From Flavobacterium amniphilum (lineage in GTDB: Bacteria > Bacteroidota > Bacteroidia > Flavobacteriales > Flavobacteriaceae), in assembly GCF_023634845.1 (NCBI RefSeq), contig NZ_JAMLJL010000009.1, positions 1 to 64,000 of the forward strand: a stretch of DNA of 64,000 nucleotides. Reading direction: 5' to 3'. Both the position numbers and the translations under genes were made by a program. This document shows positions 36,170-45,176 of this stretch, piece by piece. The notes beneath the pieces were generated by a model, which saw nothing but the letters and a program-made list of their open reading frames with translations, did not search any database and was not told where the DNA came from. Each line of letters begins with the position of its first letter. Position 1 is the stretch's first letter.

Positions 36170-36329
36170 AGTCAATAAGACACTAATTTGTGTTTTTTGT
36201 TACAATCACTTACTAAATTTTAGTATTCGTTCAAAATGTAAGATATTTGTAGGGCAATTTATGAAATGGCCACAATTATCTGTGCATTGCTCATTCATAA
36301 TTCATAATTTATAACTCATAATTCAAAAG

Positions 36330-37757
36330 ATGGCCCAGAAACCCAGTATTCCAAAAGGAACCAGAGATTTTTCACCAGCCGAAGTGGCTAAACGTAACTA
36401 TATATTCAGTACGATCCGTACCCATTTCGAGCGTTTCGGATTCCAGCCTATTGAAACGCCTACGTTTGAAAATTCGGAAACATTGATGGGGAAATACGGT
36501 GAAGAAGGTGACCGTCTGATTTTTAAGATATTGAATTCGGGGAATTTCTTATTTGATAGTAAAAAGATTGAACTACCAAAATCAATTGAGGAACTACAGG
36601 CGAATCCTGCCGATAAAATTAGTTTGGAACAACGAATCGAGTTGAATAAATTTACGAACAGTATTTCCGAAAAAGCATTGCGTTATGATTTAACCGTGCC
36701 GTTTGCGCGTTATGTAGTGCAACACAGGAATGAGATTGAATTTCCGTTCAAACGTTACCAGATTCAGCCGGTATGGCGTGCTGATAAACCACAGAAAAGC
36801 CGTTACAGGGAATTTTACCAATGCGATGCCGATGTAGTGGGGTCAACTTCATTGTGGCAGGAAGTGGAATTGGTGCAATTGTACGATTCGGTTTTTAACG
36901 ATTTAGGTTTAAAAGGAACAACGATAAAAATCAATAACCGCAAAATTTTATCCGGTATTGCCGAAGTAATCGGAGCTTCTGATAAATTGATTGATTTTAC
37001 GGTGGCGCTGGATAAATTGGATAAAATAGGAGAAGAAGGGGTGAAGAATGAAATGCTGGGTAAAGGTATTTCATCAGAAGCTATTACTAAAGTACAGCCT
37101 TTGTTCAGTTTTGACGGAACAATTGATGAGAAGATTCAAAAATTATCGCAGTTACTGGAGTCTTCGGAAGAAGGTTTGAAAGGTGTGGCCGAATTAAAAT
37201 TCATTTGTGAGAACGTACTGGAAATTGGGTTGCTTTCGGCTAATCTGGATTTGGATGTAACCTTAGCCCGCGGATTGAATTACTATACCGGAGCAATTTT
37301 TGAAGTTTCGGCTCCAGAAGGAGTAAGTATAGGTTCTATCGGTGGCGGTGGCCGTTACGATGATCTTACAGGAATATTTGACTCCAAGAATAAAATGAGT
37401 GGTGTTGGTATTTCTTTTGGTCTTGACCGGATTTATGATGTAATTTTCGGATTGGATTTATTCCCTGAAACCGTTACATCGACTTCAAAAGCCATATTCC
37501 TGAACTTTGGTGATGCCGAGGCTAAATATGCGATGCGTGCAATTGCCAAATTACGTCAACAGGGAATCAAAGTAGAATTATATCCTGATGCGGCTAAAAT
37601 GGACAAGCAGTACAAGCATGCTGAAAAGCGCGGAATTCCGTACGCCGTAATTGTGGGTGGGGAAGAAGTGATGAAAAACGAATACAATATTAAAAACCTG
37701 GTTACAGGTGAAAAGCAAACCGTAAATTTTGATGAGTTGCTGAAAGCTTTAAAATAA
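36330..37757 (+). CDS. hisS: Histidyl-tRNA synthetase
   Basis: 475 residues. Class II motifs are visible: [48 protein letters not shown], the histidine loop [15 protein letters not shown], and [13 protein letters not shown] with the C-terminal anticodon domain (about 375-475). It charges tRNA-His. The gene is slightly longer than E. coli HisS (424). It converges on xerD with a shared terminator between. Confidence 0.96.
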   Translation: MAQKPSIPKGTRDFSPAEVAKRNYIFSTIRTHFERFGFQPIETPTFENSETLMGKYGEEGDRLIFKILNSGNFLFDSKKIELPKSIEELQANPADKISLEQRIELNKFTNSISEKALRYDLTVPFARYVVQHRNEIEFPFKRYQIQPVWRADKPQKSRYREFYQCDADVVGSTSLWQEVELVQLYDSVFNDLGLKGTTIKINNRKILSGIAEVIGASDKLIDFTVALDKLDKIGEEGVKNEMLGKGISSEAITKVQPLFSFDGTIDEKIQKLSQLLESSEEGLKGVAELKFICENVLEIGLLSANLDLDVTLARGLNYYTGAIFEVSAPEGVSIGSIGGGGRYDDLTGIFDSKNKMSGVGISFGLDRIYDVIFGLDLFPETVTSTSKAIFLNFGDAEAKYAMRAIAKLRQQGIKVELYPDAAKMDKQYKHAEKRGIPYAVIVGGEEVMKNEYNIKNLVTGEKQTVNFDELLKALK

Positions 37758-37776
37758 TAAGCTTTAGTTTAAATAG

Positions 37777-37822
37777 ACCGCAGATTCGCAAATTGTACTT
37801 ATTTAATTTGTGAATCTGCGGT
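37777..37822. terminator. Bidirectional terminator between hisS and xerD
   Basis: An 18-bp stem (ACCGCAGATTCGCAAATT / AATTTGTGAATCTGCGGT), perfect except for one wobble, with a 10-base loop. The T tail is weak (TTTCTTT). Confidence 0.78.
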
Positions 37823-37826
37823 TTCT

Positions 37827-38726
37827 TTATTTATTTCTCGGGTGATACGTTTGCATAACCTGATTGAGGTGTTTCCGGTCTACATGCATGTAAATCTCTG
37901 TTGTGGTGATCGATTCGTGTCCCAACATTAATTGGATGGAACGTAAATCGGCGCCGTTCTCAAGCAAATGCGTTGCAAAGGAATGGCGGAAGGTGTGCGG
38001 ACTAATCGTTTTGTTGAGGTTGATTTTTTTAGCCAAATCTTTGATGATCGTAAATATCATCGCTCTGGTGAGTTGTTTTCCTCTACGGTTTAAAAACAGG
38101 GTGTCCCCGAATTCTTTTTGTATGGGCAAATGAATACGGACTTCATTCTTGTAAAGTTCAATGTATTTCTGGGTATGCGGGCTAACCGGAACAAAGCGCT
38201 GCTTGTTTCCTTTACCGGTTATTTTGATGAAACCCTCTTCAAAAAATAAGTCGGATATCTTCAAGCTGACCATCTCCGAAACACGTAAGCCACAACCATA
38301 AAGTGTTTCGAGCATGGCTCTGTTGCGCTCACCTTCGTTAGTGGATAAATCAACGGCGGCAATCAGGTTGTCGATATCTTCAATATTGAGGGTGTCCGGT
38401 AATTTTCTGCCTAAACGTGGTGCTTCGATGAGTTCAAGCGGATTGTCTTTCCTGTAATCTTCAAAAATCAAATAATTGAAAAAACTTTTCAATCCCGAAA
38501 TTAAACGGGCCTGACTTCTGGGATTTACTTTTTTGGAGGCATCATAAATGAATTCCTGGATGGTTTCTTCATTAATCTGCACAGGAGAAACAGAAATATT
38601 GTTTGCGTCAAGATAAAGGCACAGCTTTTCAATGTCCAGGGTGTAGTTGTCGATGGAGTTTTTTGATAAGCCTCTTTCTATTTTTAAATACGATTGATAA
38701 TTTTTGATGTAGCCTTGCCAATTCAT
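37827..38726 (-). CDS. xerD: Tyrosine recombinase XerD
   Basis: 299 residues. The N-terminal SAM-like core-binding domain (1-95) is followed by the catalytic domain with Arg148 (GLRVSE), Lys172, His244, Arg247 (HTFRHSF), His270 (LGHES) and Tyr279 (EIYMHVD). XerC/XerD resolve chromosome dimers at dif. Length and motifs fit XerD better than XerC, but the assignment between the two is by general resemblance. The outer-membrane gene array begins just upstream. Confidence 0.88.
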   Translation of the reverse strand: MNWQGYIKNYQSYLKIERGLSKNSIDNYTLDIEKLCLYLDANNISVSPVQINEETIQEFIYDASKKVNPRSQARLISGLKSFFNYLIFEDYRKDNPLELIEAPRLGRKLPDTLNIEDIDNLIAAVDLSTNEGERNRAMLETLYGCGLRVSEMVSLKISDLFFEEGFIKITGKGNKQRFVPVSPHTQKYIELYKNEVRIHLPIQKEFGDTLFLNRRGKQLTRAMIFTIIKDLAKKINLNKTISPHTFRHSFATHLLENGADLRSIQLMLGHESITTTEIYMHVDRKHLNQVMQTYHPRNK

Positions 38727-38753
38727 ACGGCCAATTTAGGAAAAAATAAGCAT

Positions 38754-38782
38754 AAAAAAATCCCGCCATAAAAGACGGGATT
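38754..38782 (-). terminator. Terminator after the first barrel gene
   Basis: AATCCCG pairs with CGGGATT with a 10-base loop; an A run at 38754-38760 gives the minus-strand T tail. Confidence 0.8.
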
Positions 38783-38803
38783 CTTTGTAGATATGTTTAC
38801 AGA

Positions 38804-39361
38804 TTAGAATTTGTATCCTACTGATAAAGAGAAAACGTTGTTTTTAACATCAGCACCGTCAGCATCAACGATGTTAGATAAACCTAAGTTATATCTTAAA
38901 CCAGCTGAAACATTTTCAGTAAAGTTGTAACCTAAACCAACGTTAACACCGAAGTCAGTAGATTTTAATTGATCTTTGATATCAACATCATCACCTGAAT
39001 CTGGTTTTACTTTAGCAGACATTAAGAAACCAACTTGTGGTCCAGCCTCAATGCTGAATTGCTCAGTAGCATAGAATTTAGCCATTACCGGGATGTTGAT
39101 GTAATCAACATTTACTTTACCACCGTCAGCTTTACCACCTTGAGCAGAGTATAATAATTCTGGTTGTACAGCGAATTTGTCAGAAACTTTAATTTCAGCG
39201 AAACCACCAATGTGGAAACCAATTTTAGAATCAATACCGTCTGCGTCATCACCTGACCAGTCAGCTAAGTTTAAACCACCTTTAACACCAAATTTAGTTT
39301 CTTGTGCATTTGCAAAACCAAAAGCGAAAACTGCAGCAACAGTTAATACCAATTTTTTCAT
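38804..39361 (-). CDS. Outer-membrane beta-barrel (porin family) protein, paralogue 1
   Basis: 185 residues. The signal peptide (ends FANAQET) is followed by FGVKGGLNLADWSGDD and regular alternating strands with SFHIGGFAEIKVSDKFAVQPELLYS. The C terminus NVFSLSVGYKF ends in Phe, as barrel-assembly signals do. This is the eight-stranded OMP_b-brl type. Function (small-molecule passage or a structural role) is unknown. It is one of five neighbours of the same family; it most resembles the protein at 41081-41638 in both length and sequence. It has its own terminator. Confidence 0.9.
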   Translation of the reverse strand: MKKLVLTVAAVFAFGFANAQETKFGVKGGLNLADWSGDDADGIDSKIGFHIGGFAEIKVSDKFAVQPELLYSAQGGKADGGKVNVDYINIPVMAKFYATEQFSIEAGPQVGFLMSAKVKPDSGDDVDIKDQLKSTDFGVNVGLGYNFTENVSAGLRYNLGLSNIVDADGADVKNNVFSLSVGYKF

Positions 39362-39605
39362 AATTTGTTTTTATTTAAAATTTGAATGCGAAGTTAGGTA
39401 AAATTACCAATAGCTTGAAGCACTGGGTGGCCGCTTTTTTTGTTTTCGTTTTTTAACAATTGATTATCAGTCTCTTTTGTTTTTAATTTGTGAAAAAATT
39501 ATAATTTCATTTGTAAAGAAAGTGAGAAAATACTGTTTTTTGGAATAAATAGAAAAAAATAATATAAAAGGGAAAATCATAATTCTACTTTTCTTCTTTA
39601 AATAA

Positions 39606-39630
39606 AAAAACCTCCATAGCGGAGGTTTTT
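39606..39630 (-). terminator. Terminator after the second barrel gene
   Basis: AAAAACCTCC pairs with GGAGGTTTTT, loop of 5 bases, T tail on the minus strand. Confidence 0.88.
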
Positions 39631-39648
39631 AATGTTCTATATATTGTA

Positions 39649-40242
39649 TTAGAATTTATATCCAACTGATAATGATAATACATTGCTTTTTAATTCAAAT
39701 CCGTCAACGTCTAGGATGTCAGACAGACCTAAACTGTATCTTAAATTAGCAGAAATATTATCGGTAAAGTTATAACCTACTCCGAAATTTCCACTGAAAG
39801 CAGTTGATTTTGTAGAGTCTTCTTTTAAATCTTCTACAGTATCCCCGTCAAAAGTTAATTCAGCTTTTGTCAGGAAACCAATTTGTGGTCCGGCTTCAAT
39901 GCTTAATTTGTCTGTTGCATAGTATTTAGCCATTACAGGAATGTTTACAAAGGCTAAATCCCAGATTAGTTTTTCAGATTCACCATCGATGTCCTGTTTA
40001 GCTCCTTCTACAGAGTATAAAACCTCCGGTTGAAGAGCAAATTTTTCTGATAATTTGATTTCGGCAAATCCGCCTACGTGGAATGAAGTTCTCATTTTAG
40101 TGTCTTCATCAACGAAAGCATCAGTAGCGTTACCGGATAAATTCCCCAAATTTAAACCAGCTTTAACTCCGAATTTTGTTTCCTGTGCATGTGCAAAACT
40201 AAATGCAAACAATGCAGCTGTGGTAAGTAAAATCTTTTTCAT
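39649..40242 (-). CDS. Outer-membrane beta-barrel protein, paralogue 2
   Basis: 197 residues; the same architecture as its neighbours: signal peptide (ends AHAQET), FGVKAGLNLGNLSGN, SFHVGGFAEIKLSEKFALQPEV, and C terminus LSLSVGYKF. It is about 12 residues longer than paralogue 1, with the extra residues in a loop near position 35-45 and around 125-140, where the copies differ most. Such loops would face the outside. The 286 bases upstream hold no gene I can support. Confidence 0.9.
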   Translation of the reverse strand: MKKILLTTAALFAFSFAHAQETKFGVKAGLNLGNLSGNATDAFVDEDTKMRTSFHVGGFAEIKLSEKFALQPEVLYSVEGAKQDIDGESEKLIWDLAFVNIPVMAKYYATDKLSIEAGPQIGFLTKAELTFDGDTVEDLKEDSTKSTAFSGNFGVGYNFTDNISANLRYSLGLSDILDVDGFELKSNVLSLSVGYKF

Positions 40243-40355
40243 AGTTTGTTATGTATTTGAATTTAAGGCAAAAATATTCAAAAAATTATTATCGATCAGC
40301 CATTTTTGTGTTTTTGATGCCTTAAAATGAGGTATTTAGAATGTTTTTAAAATAG

Positions 40356-40380
40356 AAAAGCCATGGTAAACATGGCTTTT
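40356..40380 (-). terminator. Terminator after the third barrel gene
   Basis: AAAAGCCATG pairs with CATGGCTTTT with a 5-base loop. The T tail is only four bases. The stem core is the same as in the terminator at 41029-41055. Confidence 0.7.
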
Positions 40381-40404
40381 TGTAATATTTTAATTAAATA
40401 GTTC

Positions 40405-40968
40405 TTAGAAGCTGTATCCCAGTGATAAAGAGAATACCCCGTTCTTTACATCACTTACATCAGCAGAATCAGGAACTTCAGATAAACCTAAGTTGTATCT
40501 TAAATTGCCTGAAATGTTATCCGTGAAGTTGTAGCCAAGACCAAAGTTTACACCAAAATCTGTAGACTTTAATTGGTCTTTAACGTCTTGAGAACCTCCA
40601 CCTGATTCTGGTTTTAATTTAGCAGACATTAAGAAACCGATTTGTGGACCGGCTTCGATGCTTAATTTGTCAGTTGCATAGAATTTAGCCATTACAGGTA
40701 AGTTAATATAATCAGTGTTGATTTTAGCGCCTTCCCCTTTGGCGCCTTGTGATGAATAAAGTAATTCAGGTTGTACAGCGAATTTGTCAGACACTTTGAA
40801 TTCAGCAAAACCTCCTACGTGGAAGCTTGTTCTTGAATCAGCACCTTCGGCATCGTCCCCATACCAGTCTGCCATGTTTAAACCGGCTTTAGCCCCGAAT
40901 TTCATTCCCTGTGCATTTGCAGTCCCAAATGCAAATACAGCTACAGCTGCGAATAATAGTTTTTTCAT
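40405..40968 (-). CDS. Outer-membrane beta-barrel protein, paralogue 3
   Basis: 187 residues: signal peptide (ends ANAQGM), FGAKAGLNMADWYGDD, SFHVGGFAEFKVSDKFAVQPE, and C terminus FSLSLGYSF. It shares long stretches with paralogues 1 and 4, including MAKFYATDKLSIEAGPQIGF and DVKDQLKSTDFGVNFGLGY. The loop GGGSQD near 120 is unique to it. It has its own terminator at 40356-40380, so each copy appears to be transcribed separately. Confidence 0.9.
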   Translation of the reverse strand: MKKLLFAAVAVFAFGTANAQGMKFGAKAGLNMADWYGDDAEGADSRTSFHVGGFAEFKVSDKFAVQPELLYSSQGAKGEGAKINTDYINLPVMAKFYATDKLSIEAGPQIGFLMSAKLKPESGGGSQDVKDQLKSTDFGVNFGLGYNFTDNISGNLRYNLGLSEVPDSADVSDVKNGVFSLSLGYSF

Positions 40969-41028
40969 TGTTTTCTAGTTTAATTGTTTATTTAATTTGT
41001 TTTGAATACTTAATCTTTTTCGTATAAA

Positions 41029-41055
41029 AAAAAGCCATGTTTAACATGGCTTTTT
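41029..41055 (-). terminator. Terminator after the fourth barrel gene
   Basis: AAAAAGCCATGT pairs with ACATGGCTTTTT with a 3-base loop, and A runs upstream form the minus-strand T tail. Confidence 0.88.
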
Positions 41056-41080
41056 ATATTTTTATTAATCTTGGTTCAGA

Positions 41081-41638
41081 TTAAAATTTGTATCCTACTG
41101 ATAAAGAGAATACGTTGTTTTTAACATCTGCACCGTCAGCATCAATAATGTTTGATAAACCTAAGTTATATCTTAAGTTAGCTGAAATGTTTTCTGTGAA
41201 GTTGTATCCAAGACCTAAGTTAGCACCAAAATCTGTAGATTTTAATTCATCTTTTACGTCAACACTGTCACCAGAATCCGGCTTAACTTTAGCAGACATT
41301 AAGAAACCGATTTGTGGACCAGCTTCAATACTGAATTGTTCAGTTGCATAGAATTTAGCCATTACTGGGATGTTAAGGTAGTCGAAGTTGTATTTACCAC
41401 CATCAACTTTACCTCCTTGTGTAGAGTATACTAACTCTGGTTGTACGGCAAATTTGTCAGATAATTTGATTTCAGCGAAACCACCAACGTGAAAACCTAT
41501 TTTAGAATCGATTCCGTCAGCGTCATCACCTCCAAGGTCAGCCATGTTTAAACCAGCTTTTACCCCAAACTTTGTTTCCTGTGCATTAGCAAATCCGAAT
41601 GCGAAAATTGCAGCTGCAGTTAAAAATAATTTTTTCAT
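41081..41638 (-). CDS. Outer-membrane beta-barrel protein, paralogue 4
   Basis: 185 residues, the closest relative of paralogue 1: signal peptide (ends ANAQET), FGVKAGLNMADLGGDD, FSIEAGPQIGFLMSAKVKPD and NVFSLSVGYKF at the end. The two share the SKIGFHVGGFAEIKLSDKFA-type block almost completely. Differences cluster in short loops, consistent with recent duplication. The following plus-strand paralogue starts about 300 bases away. Confidence 0.9.
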   Translation of the reverse strand: MKKLFLTAAAIFAFGFANAQETKFGVKAGLNMADLGGDDADGIDSKIGFHVGGFAEIKLSDKFAVQPELVYSTQGGKVDGGKYNFDYLNIPVMAKFYATEQFSIEAGPQIGFLMSAKVKPDSGDSVDVKDELKSTDFGANLGLGYNFTENISANLRYNLGLSNIIDADGADVKNNVFSLSVGYKF

Positions 41639-41932
41639 AGTCTATTTTGTATTAAAATTTGTTGATTGAAAAGTACTAAAATTTAATAATTTAACATATG
41701 GGCTATATTAAAGTTATTAACAATTTTAATTAACATTGAAAACCAGTGGTTTAAGTGTTTTTTAGGTTGGTTTTATACCTAATTTTGGTGTTGATGTCTC
41801 ACTAATTTTGGTGATATTTTGTAAGTTATTTCTTTTGGTTGGTTTTGATGGTTTTCTTGATATGGGCTTGAAAATGAAGGGAAAGTAATAAATTTGGCAT
41901 AATTTTCGTTACTTTATTATAAAAACAAATTT
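41639..41932. promoter_or_regulatory. Divergent intergenic region with a 22-bp spaced direct repeat
   Basis: No gene is seen in these 294 bases between divergent barrel genes. CTAATTTTGGTG occurs at 41780-41791 and again at 41802-41813, exactly 22 bases (about two helical turns) apart, a spacing that could suit a dimeric regulator. The rest is AT-rich. No full promoter consensus is found. Confidence 0.35.
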
Positions 41933-42472
41933 ATGAGGAAACTAATTTTTACTGGACTTATGGTTGCCGGATTTGCAACTTTTGGTCACGCACAAGTATT
42001 GAAGTTAGGTGTTAAAGCTGGGGTTAATTATGCAAACTTCAGCGGATCTGATTTGCAAACAGATGCTATAACCAGTTATCATGCCGGATTGTTGGCACAG
42101 ATTAAGCTGGGGGAAAAACTGTCTTTTCAGCCTGAAGTAATGTATTCAACACAAGGAGCTTCATATGATAATCTTTCGGAAGAAGTGAAAGCTAAACTTG
42201 GTTATATTTCGGTTCCTTTATTGGCAAGAATTCATATGGGAAAAACAATCAGTCTTGATTTAGGTCCGCAATTCTCGTATTTATTATCCAAAGATGTAGA
42301 TTTTGATACTGATATCAATGAATTCGATTTTGCCGGAGTTGGAGGTTTGACCGTTAACATAACTGATAATATATTTATTCAGGGAAGATATGTGCTTGGG
42401 TTGACTGAAATATCCAAAAGCGCGGATGTTAAGAACTCTGTAGGACAATTGTCGGCCGGTTTTAGATTTTAA
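41933..42472 (+). CDS. Outer-membrane beta-barrel protein, paralogue 5 (divergent)
   Basis: 179 residues; the same family but more diverged: signal peptide (ends GHAQVL), LGVKAGVNYANFSGSD, ITSYHAGLLAQIKLGEKLSFQPE, YISVPLLARIHMGKTISLDLG and C terminus GQLSAGFRF. It is on the opposite strand to the other four. Its drift suggests an older split in the array. A terminator follows. Confidence 0.88.
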   Translation: MRKLIFTGLMVAGFATFGHAQVLKLGVKAGVNYANFSGSDLQTDAITSYHAGLLAQIKLGEKLSFQPEVMYSTQGASYDNLSEEVKAKLGYISVPLLARIHMGKTISLDLGPQFSYLLSKDVDFDTDINEFDFAGVGGLTVNITDNIFIQGRYVLGLTEISKSADVKNSVGQLSAGFRF

Positions 42473-42490
42473 GAATCTCAATCTACTTAT

Positions 42491-42521
42491 AAAAAACCAT
42501 TCTAATTCGGAATGGTTTTTT
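42491..42521 (+). terminator. Terminator after the fifth barrel gene
   Basis: AAAAAACCATTC pairs with GAATGGTTTTTT, loop of 7 bases, T run. Confidence 0.88.
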
Positions 42522-42543
42522 TATTTTTACCAAAAATCACCAT

Positions 42544-42957
42544 ATGAAAATTCTGATCATCAACGGACCGAACCTTAATTTACTTGGAAAAAGAGAACCT
42601 GAAATTTATGGGAGTCAGAGTTTTGAGCAATATTTCACCGACTTAAAACTTAAATTCCCACAAGTTGAATTGGAGTATTACCAAAGTAATGTTGAAGGGG
42701 GGCTGATAAATAAACTTCAGGAAGTCGGATTTGATTATGATGGAATTGTTTTGAATGCCGGTGCTTACACACATACTTCAATAGGAATAGGGGATTGTAT
42801 AAAAGCGATTACAACACCAGTGATAGAAGTGCATATATCGAATACTTTTTCAAGGGAAAGTTTTCGTCATCAATCCTATATTTCACCCAATGCAAAAGGA
42901 ATAATTATTGGATTTGGATTACAAAGTTATGATTTGGGGATTCAATCTCTTCTTTAG
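42544..42957 (+). CDS. aroQ: Type II 3-dehydroquinate dehydratase
   Basis: 137 residues, the usual length. The lid loop is NLLGKREPEIYG (with the catalytic tyrosine), followed by QSNVEGGLINKLQE, LNAGAYTHTSIGIGDCI and EVHISNTFSRESFRHQSYI (catalytic histidine region). It makes 3-dehydroshikimate in aromatic amino-acid synthesis. It overlaps the converging permease gene by 4 bases at the stop. Confidence 0.95.
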   Translation: MKILIINGPNLNLLGKREPEIYGSQSFEQYFTDLKLKFPQVELEYYQSNVEGGLINKLQEVGFDYDGIVLNAGAYTHTSIGIGDCIKAITTPVIEVHISNTFSRESFRHQSYISPNAKGIIIGFGLQSYDLGIQSLL

Positions 42958-43724
42958 GCTTTCATAAAAATATCGTAACTCAAACGGATTAAAGTCCCGA
43001 TTACGACAACCAGAAAAAAGACCCTGATAAAGGAATTCCCTTTTTTTATTGCGAGTTTGGCACCCATCCATCCGCCAATCCCGTTGCAAAAAGCCATTGG
43101 AATTGCCATTATCCAAAGAATTTTTCCTTTGGAAATGAATAAAACCAACGAGCCTACGTTTGAAGCCAGATTGACTAATTTGGCATTTGCGGAAGCATGG
43201 AGAAAGTCAAACCCCAAAATTGAGATAAAAGCGAGTATCAGGAAACTTCCGGTTCCCGGACCGATGAATCCATCATAAAAACCTATCAGTACACTAATTA
43301 GTATTCCTAAAGCTACCGATTTTTTATAGCTGATTTTTTTTGGTTTATGGTTCCCGAAATCTTTTTTGAAGAAAGTATAAATTGCAACTCCTGTCAAGAC
43401 AAGAAATAATAAAGGTTTCATGAAATCATTACTAACAATTGTCATGACATAACTTCCGGCAAAAGCTGCCAAACATGAGAAAAATGACATTGTGAGTAAT
43501 AATTTCCAGTTCATGTCGACTTTTTTCAAATACTGTAATGATGCTACGCTTGTCCCGGTGAATCCAGGTATTTTAAGTGAACCCATTAAACTTGAGACCG
43601 GTTGTTGAGGTAGTAGAATAAGCGCAGTAGGTGTCTGTATAAGTCCGCCACCACCGGCAACAGCATCTATAAAGCCAGCTAAAAAAGAAGCAATGCAAAG
43701 CAAAATAATAATGTAGGATTCCAT
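42954..43724 (-). CDS. TSUP family (TauE/SafE) membrane permease
   Basis: 256 residues with about eight membrane helices. The family's first motif is AGFIDAVAGGGGLIQTP, and the repeated half-motif ILIGFYDGFIGPGTGSFLI appears near residue 140. TSUP proteins carry sulfur or organic anions such as sulfite or sulfoacetate; the substrate here is not known. The gene converges on aroQ with shared stop bases and stands alone otherwise. Confidence 0.92.
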   Translation of the reverse strand: MESYIIILLCIASFLAGFIDAVAGGGGLIQTPTALILLPQQPVSSLMGSLKIPGFTGTSVASLQYLKKVDMNWKLLLTMSFFSCLAAFAGSYVMTIVSNDFMKPLLFLVLTGVAIYTFFKKDFGNHKPKKISYKKSVALGILISVLIGFYDGFIGPGTGSFLILAFISILGFDFLHASANAKLVNLASNVGSLVLFISKGKILWIMAIPMAFCNGIGGWMGAKLAIKKGNSFIRVFFLVVVIGTLIRLSYDIFMKA

Positions 43725-43807
43725 AGCAGTTTGGTTAAAAAAGAAATTCCAAATCCCAATAGTGATGCAATTGGAATTTGGAATTATTTATCATTTGCTT
43801 TTGATGA

Positions 43808-45118
43808 TTATGCTCTAACGATATTTGCTCCCAATGCTCTTAAACGTTCGTCGATACGCTCATAACCACGGTCGATTTGTTCAATGTTTTGGATTGTACT
43901 GGTTCCTTTAGCTGTTAAGGCTGCGATCAATAATGAGATACCGGCTCTGATGTCAGGTGAACTCATGGTCGTTGCTTTTAGCTGTGATTGGAAATTATGC
44001 CCCATTACAACTGCTCTGTGTGGGTCGCACAACATGATTTTTGCGCCCATGTCAATTAATTTATCCACGAAGAATAAACGGCTTTCGAACATTTTCTGAT
44101 GAATCAAAACGTCTCCTTTAGCCTGAGTGGCCACTACTAAAACGATGCTTAATAGATCTGGTGTAAATCCTGGCCAAGGTGCATCGGCAACAGTTAAAAT
44201 TGATCCATCAATATCAGTTTTGATTTCATAACCGTCTTTATGTGCCGGAATATAAATATCATCACCTTTTCTTTCTAAAGTGATTCCTAATTTTCGGAAC
44301 ACATTAGGGATTACTCCTAAATTTTCCCACGAAACATCTTTGATTGTAATTTCGCTTCGGGTCATGGCAGCTAAGCCAATCCATGAACCTATTTCAATCA
44401 TATCCGGTAAAATTCTATGCTCGCATCCTCCTAACTTCTCAACTCCTTCAATAGTAAGTAAGTTAGAACCAACACCTGTGATTTTTGCTCCCATGGAGTT
44501 CAACATTTTGCATAATTGCTGAAGATAAGGTTCGCAGGCAGCATTGTAAATTGTGGTTGTTCCTTCTGCTAATACTGCAGCCATAACAATGTTTGCCGTT
44601 CCGGTTACTGATGCTTCATCCAGTAACATGTAGGCGCCTTGTAAACGTCCGTCAATTTCAACTCCGTAAAAATGATCTTCTCTTTCGTATCTGAATTTAG
44701 CGCCTAAATTGATGAATCCTTCAAAATGTGTGTCTAAACGACGACGTCCGATTTTATCTCCTCCTGGTTTTGGGATGTAACCACAGCCAAAACGAGCTAA
44801 AAGTGGTCCGACAATCATGATAGATCCTCTCAAACTTCCGCCTTCTTTTTTGAAAGCTTCGGTTTTTAAGTAGTCAATATTAACTTCATCGGCCTGAAAA
44901 GTATAATCACCAGGGCCGTTTTTTTGTATTTTAACACCTAAATTGCCTAAAAGGATAATAAGTTTATTAACATCAATAATGTCTGGAATATTGGTAATTC
45001 TGACTTTTTCCGAAGTTAACAAAACTGGGCATAACACTTGTAATGCCTCATTTTTTGCTCCTTGCGGTTGTACATTCCCTTTTAACGGTTTCCCTCCTTC
45101 GATTTTAAAAGTACCCAT
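43808..45118 (-). CDS. murA: UDP-N-acetylglucosamine 1-carboxyvinyltransferase MurA (Cys-to-Asp variant)
   Basis: 436 residues. The substrate-binding PQGAKNEALQVL and the later DMIEIGSWIG region are intact. The active-site loop reads KPGGDKIGRRRLDTH, where E. coli has PGGCAIGARPVD: the fosfomycin-binding cysteine (Cys115) is Asp121 here (codon at 44756-44758). MurA adds enolpyruvate to UDP-GlcNAc in the first committed peptidoglycan step. Natural Cys-to-Asp forms stay active and resist fosfomycin. It is last in a run with the DUF493 and DUF4290 genes. Confidence 0.96.
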   Translation of the reverse strand: MGTFKIEGGKPLKGNVQPQGAKNEALQVLCPVLLTSEKVRITNIPDIIDVNKLIILLGNLGVKIQKNGPGDYTFQADEVNIDYLKTEAFKKEGGSLRGSIMIVGPLLARFGCGYIPKPGGDKIGRRRLDTHFEGFINLGAKFRYEREDHFYGVEIDGRLQGAYMLLDEASVTGTANIVMAAVLAEGTTTIYNAACEPYLQQLCKMLNSMGAKITGVGSNLLTIEGVEKLGGCEHRILPDMIEIGSWIGLAAMTRSEITIKDVSWENLGVIPNVFRKLGITLERKGDDIYIPAHKDGYEIKTDIDGSILTVADAPWPGFTPDLLSIVLVVATQAKGDVLIHQKMFESRLFFVDKLIDMGAKIMLCDPHRAVVMGHNFQSQLKATTMSSPDIRAGISLLIAALTAKGTSTIQNIEQIDRGYERIDERLRALGANIVRA

Positions 45119-45176
45119 ATGTTTTATGATTAAAAGTTTAGGTCTGGTGTTTTAATTACAGACTTTGCTTTTGACT

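Noticed and set aside
37827-38726. Phage or transposon integrase
   Set aside because: The length, full catalytic set and lack of phage genes or att repeats fit chromosomal XerD.
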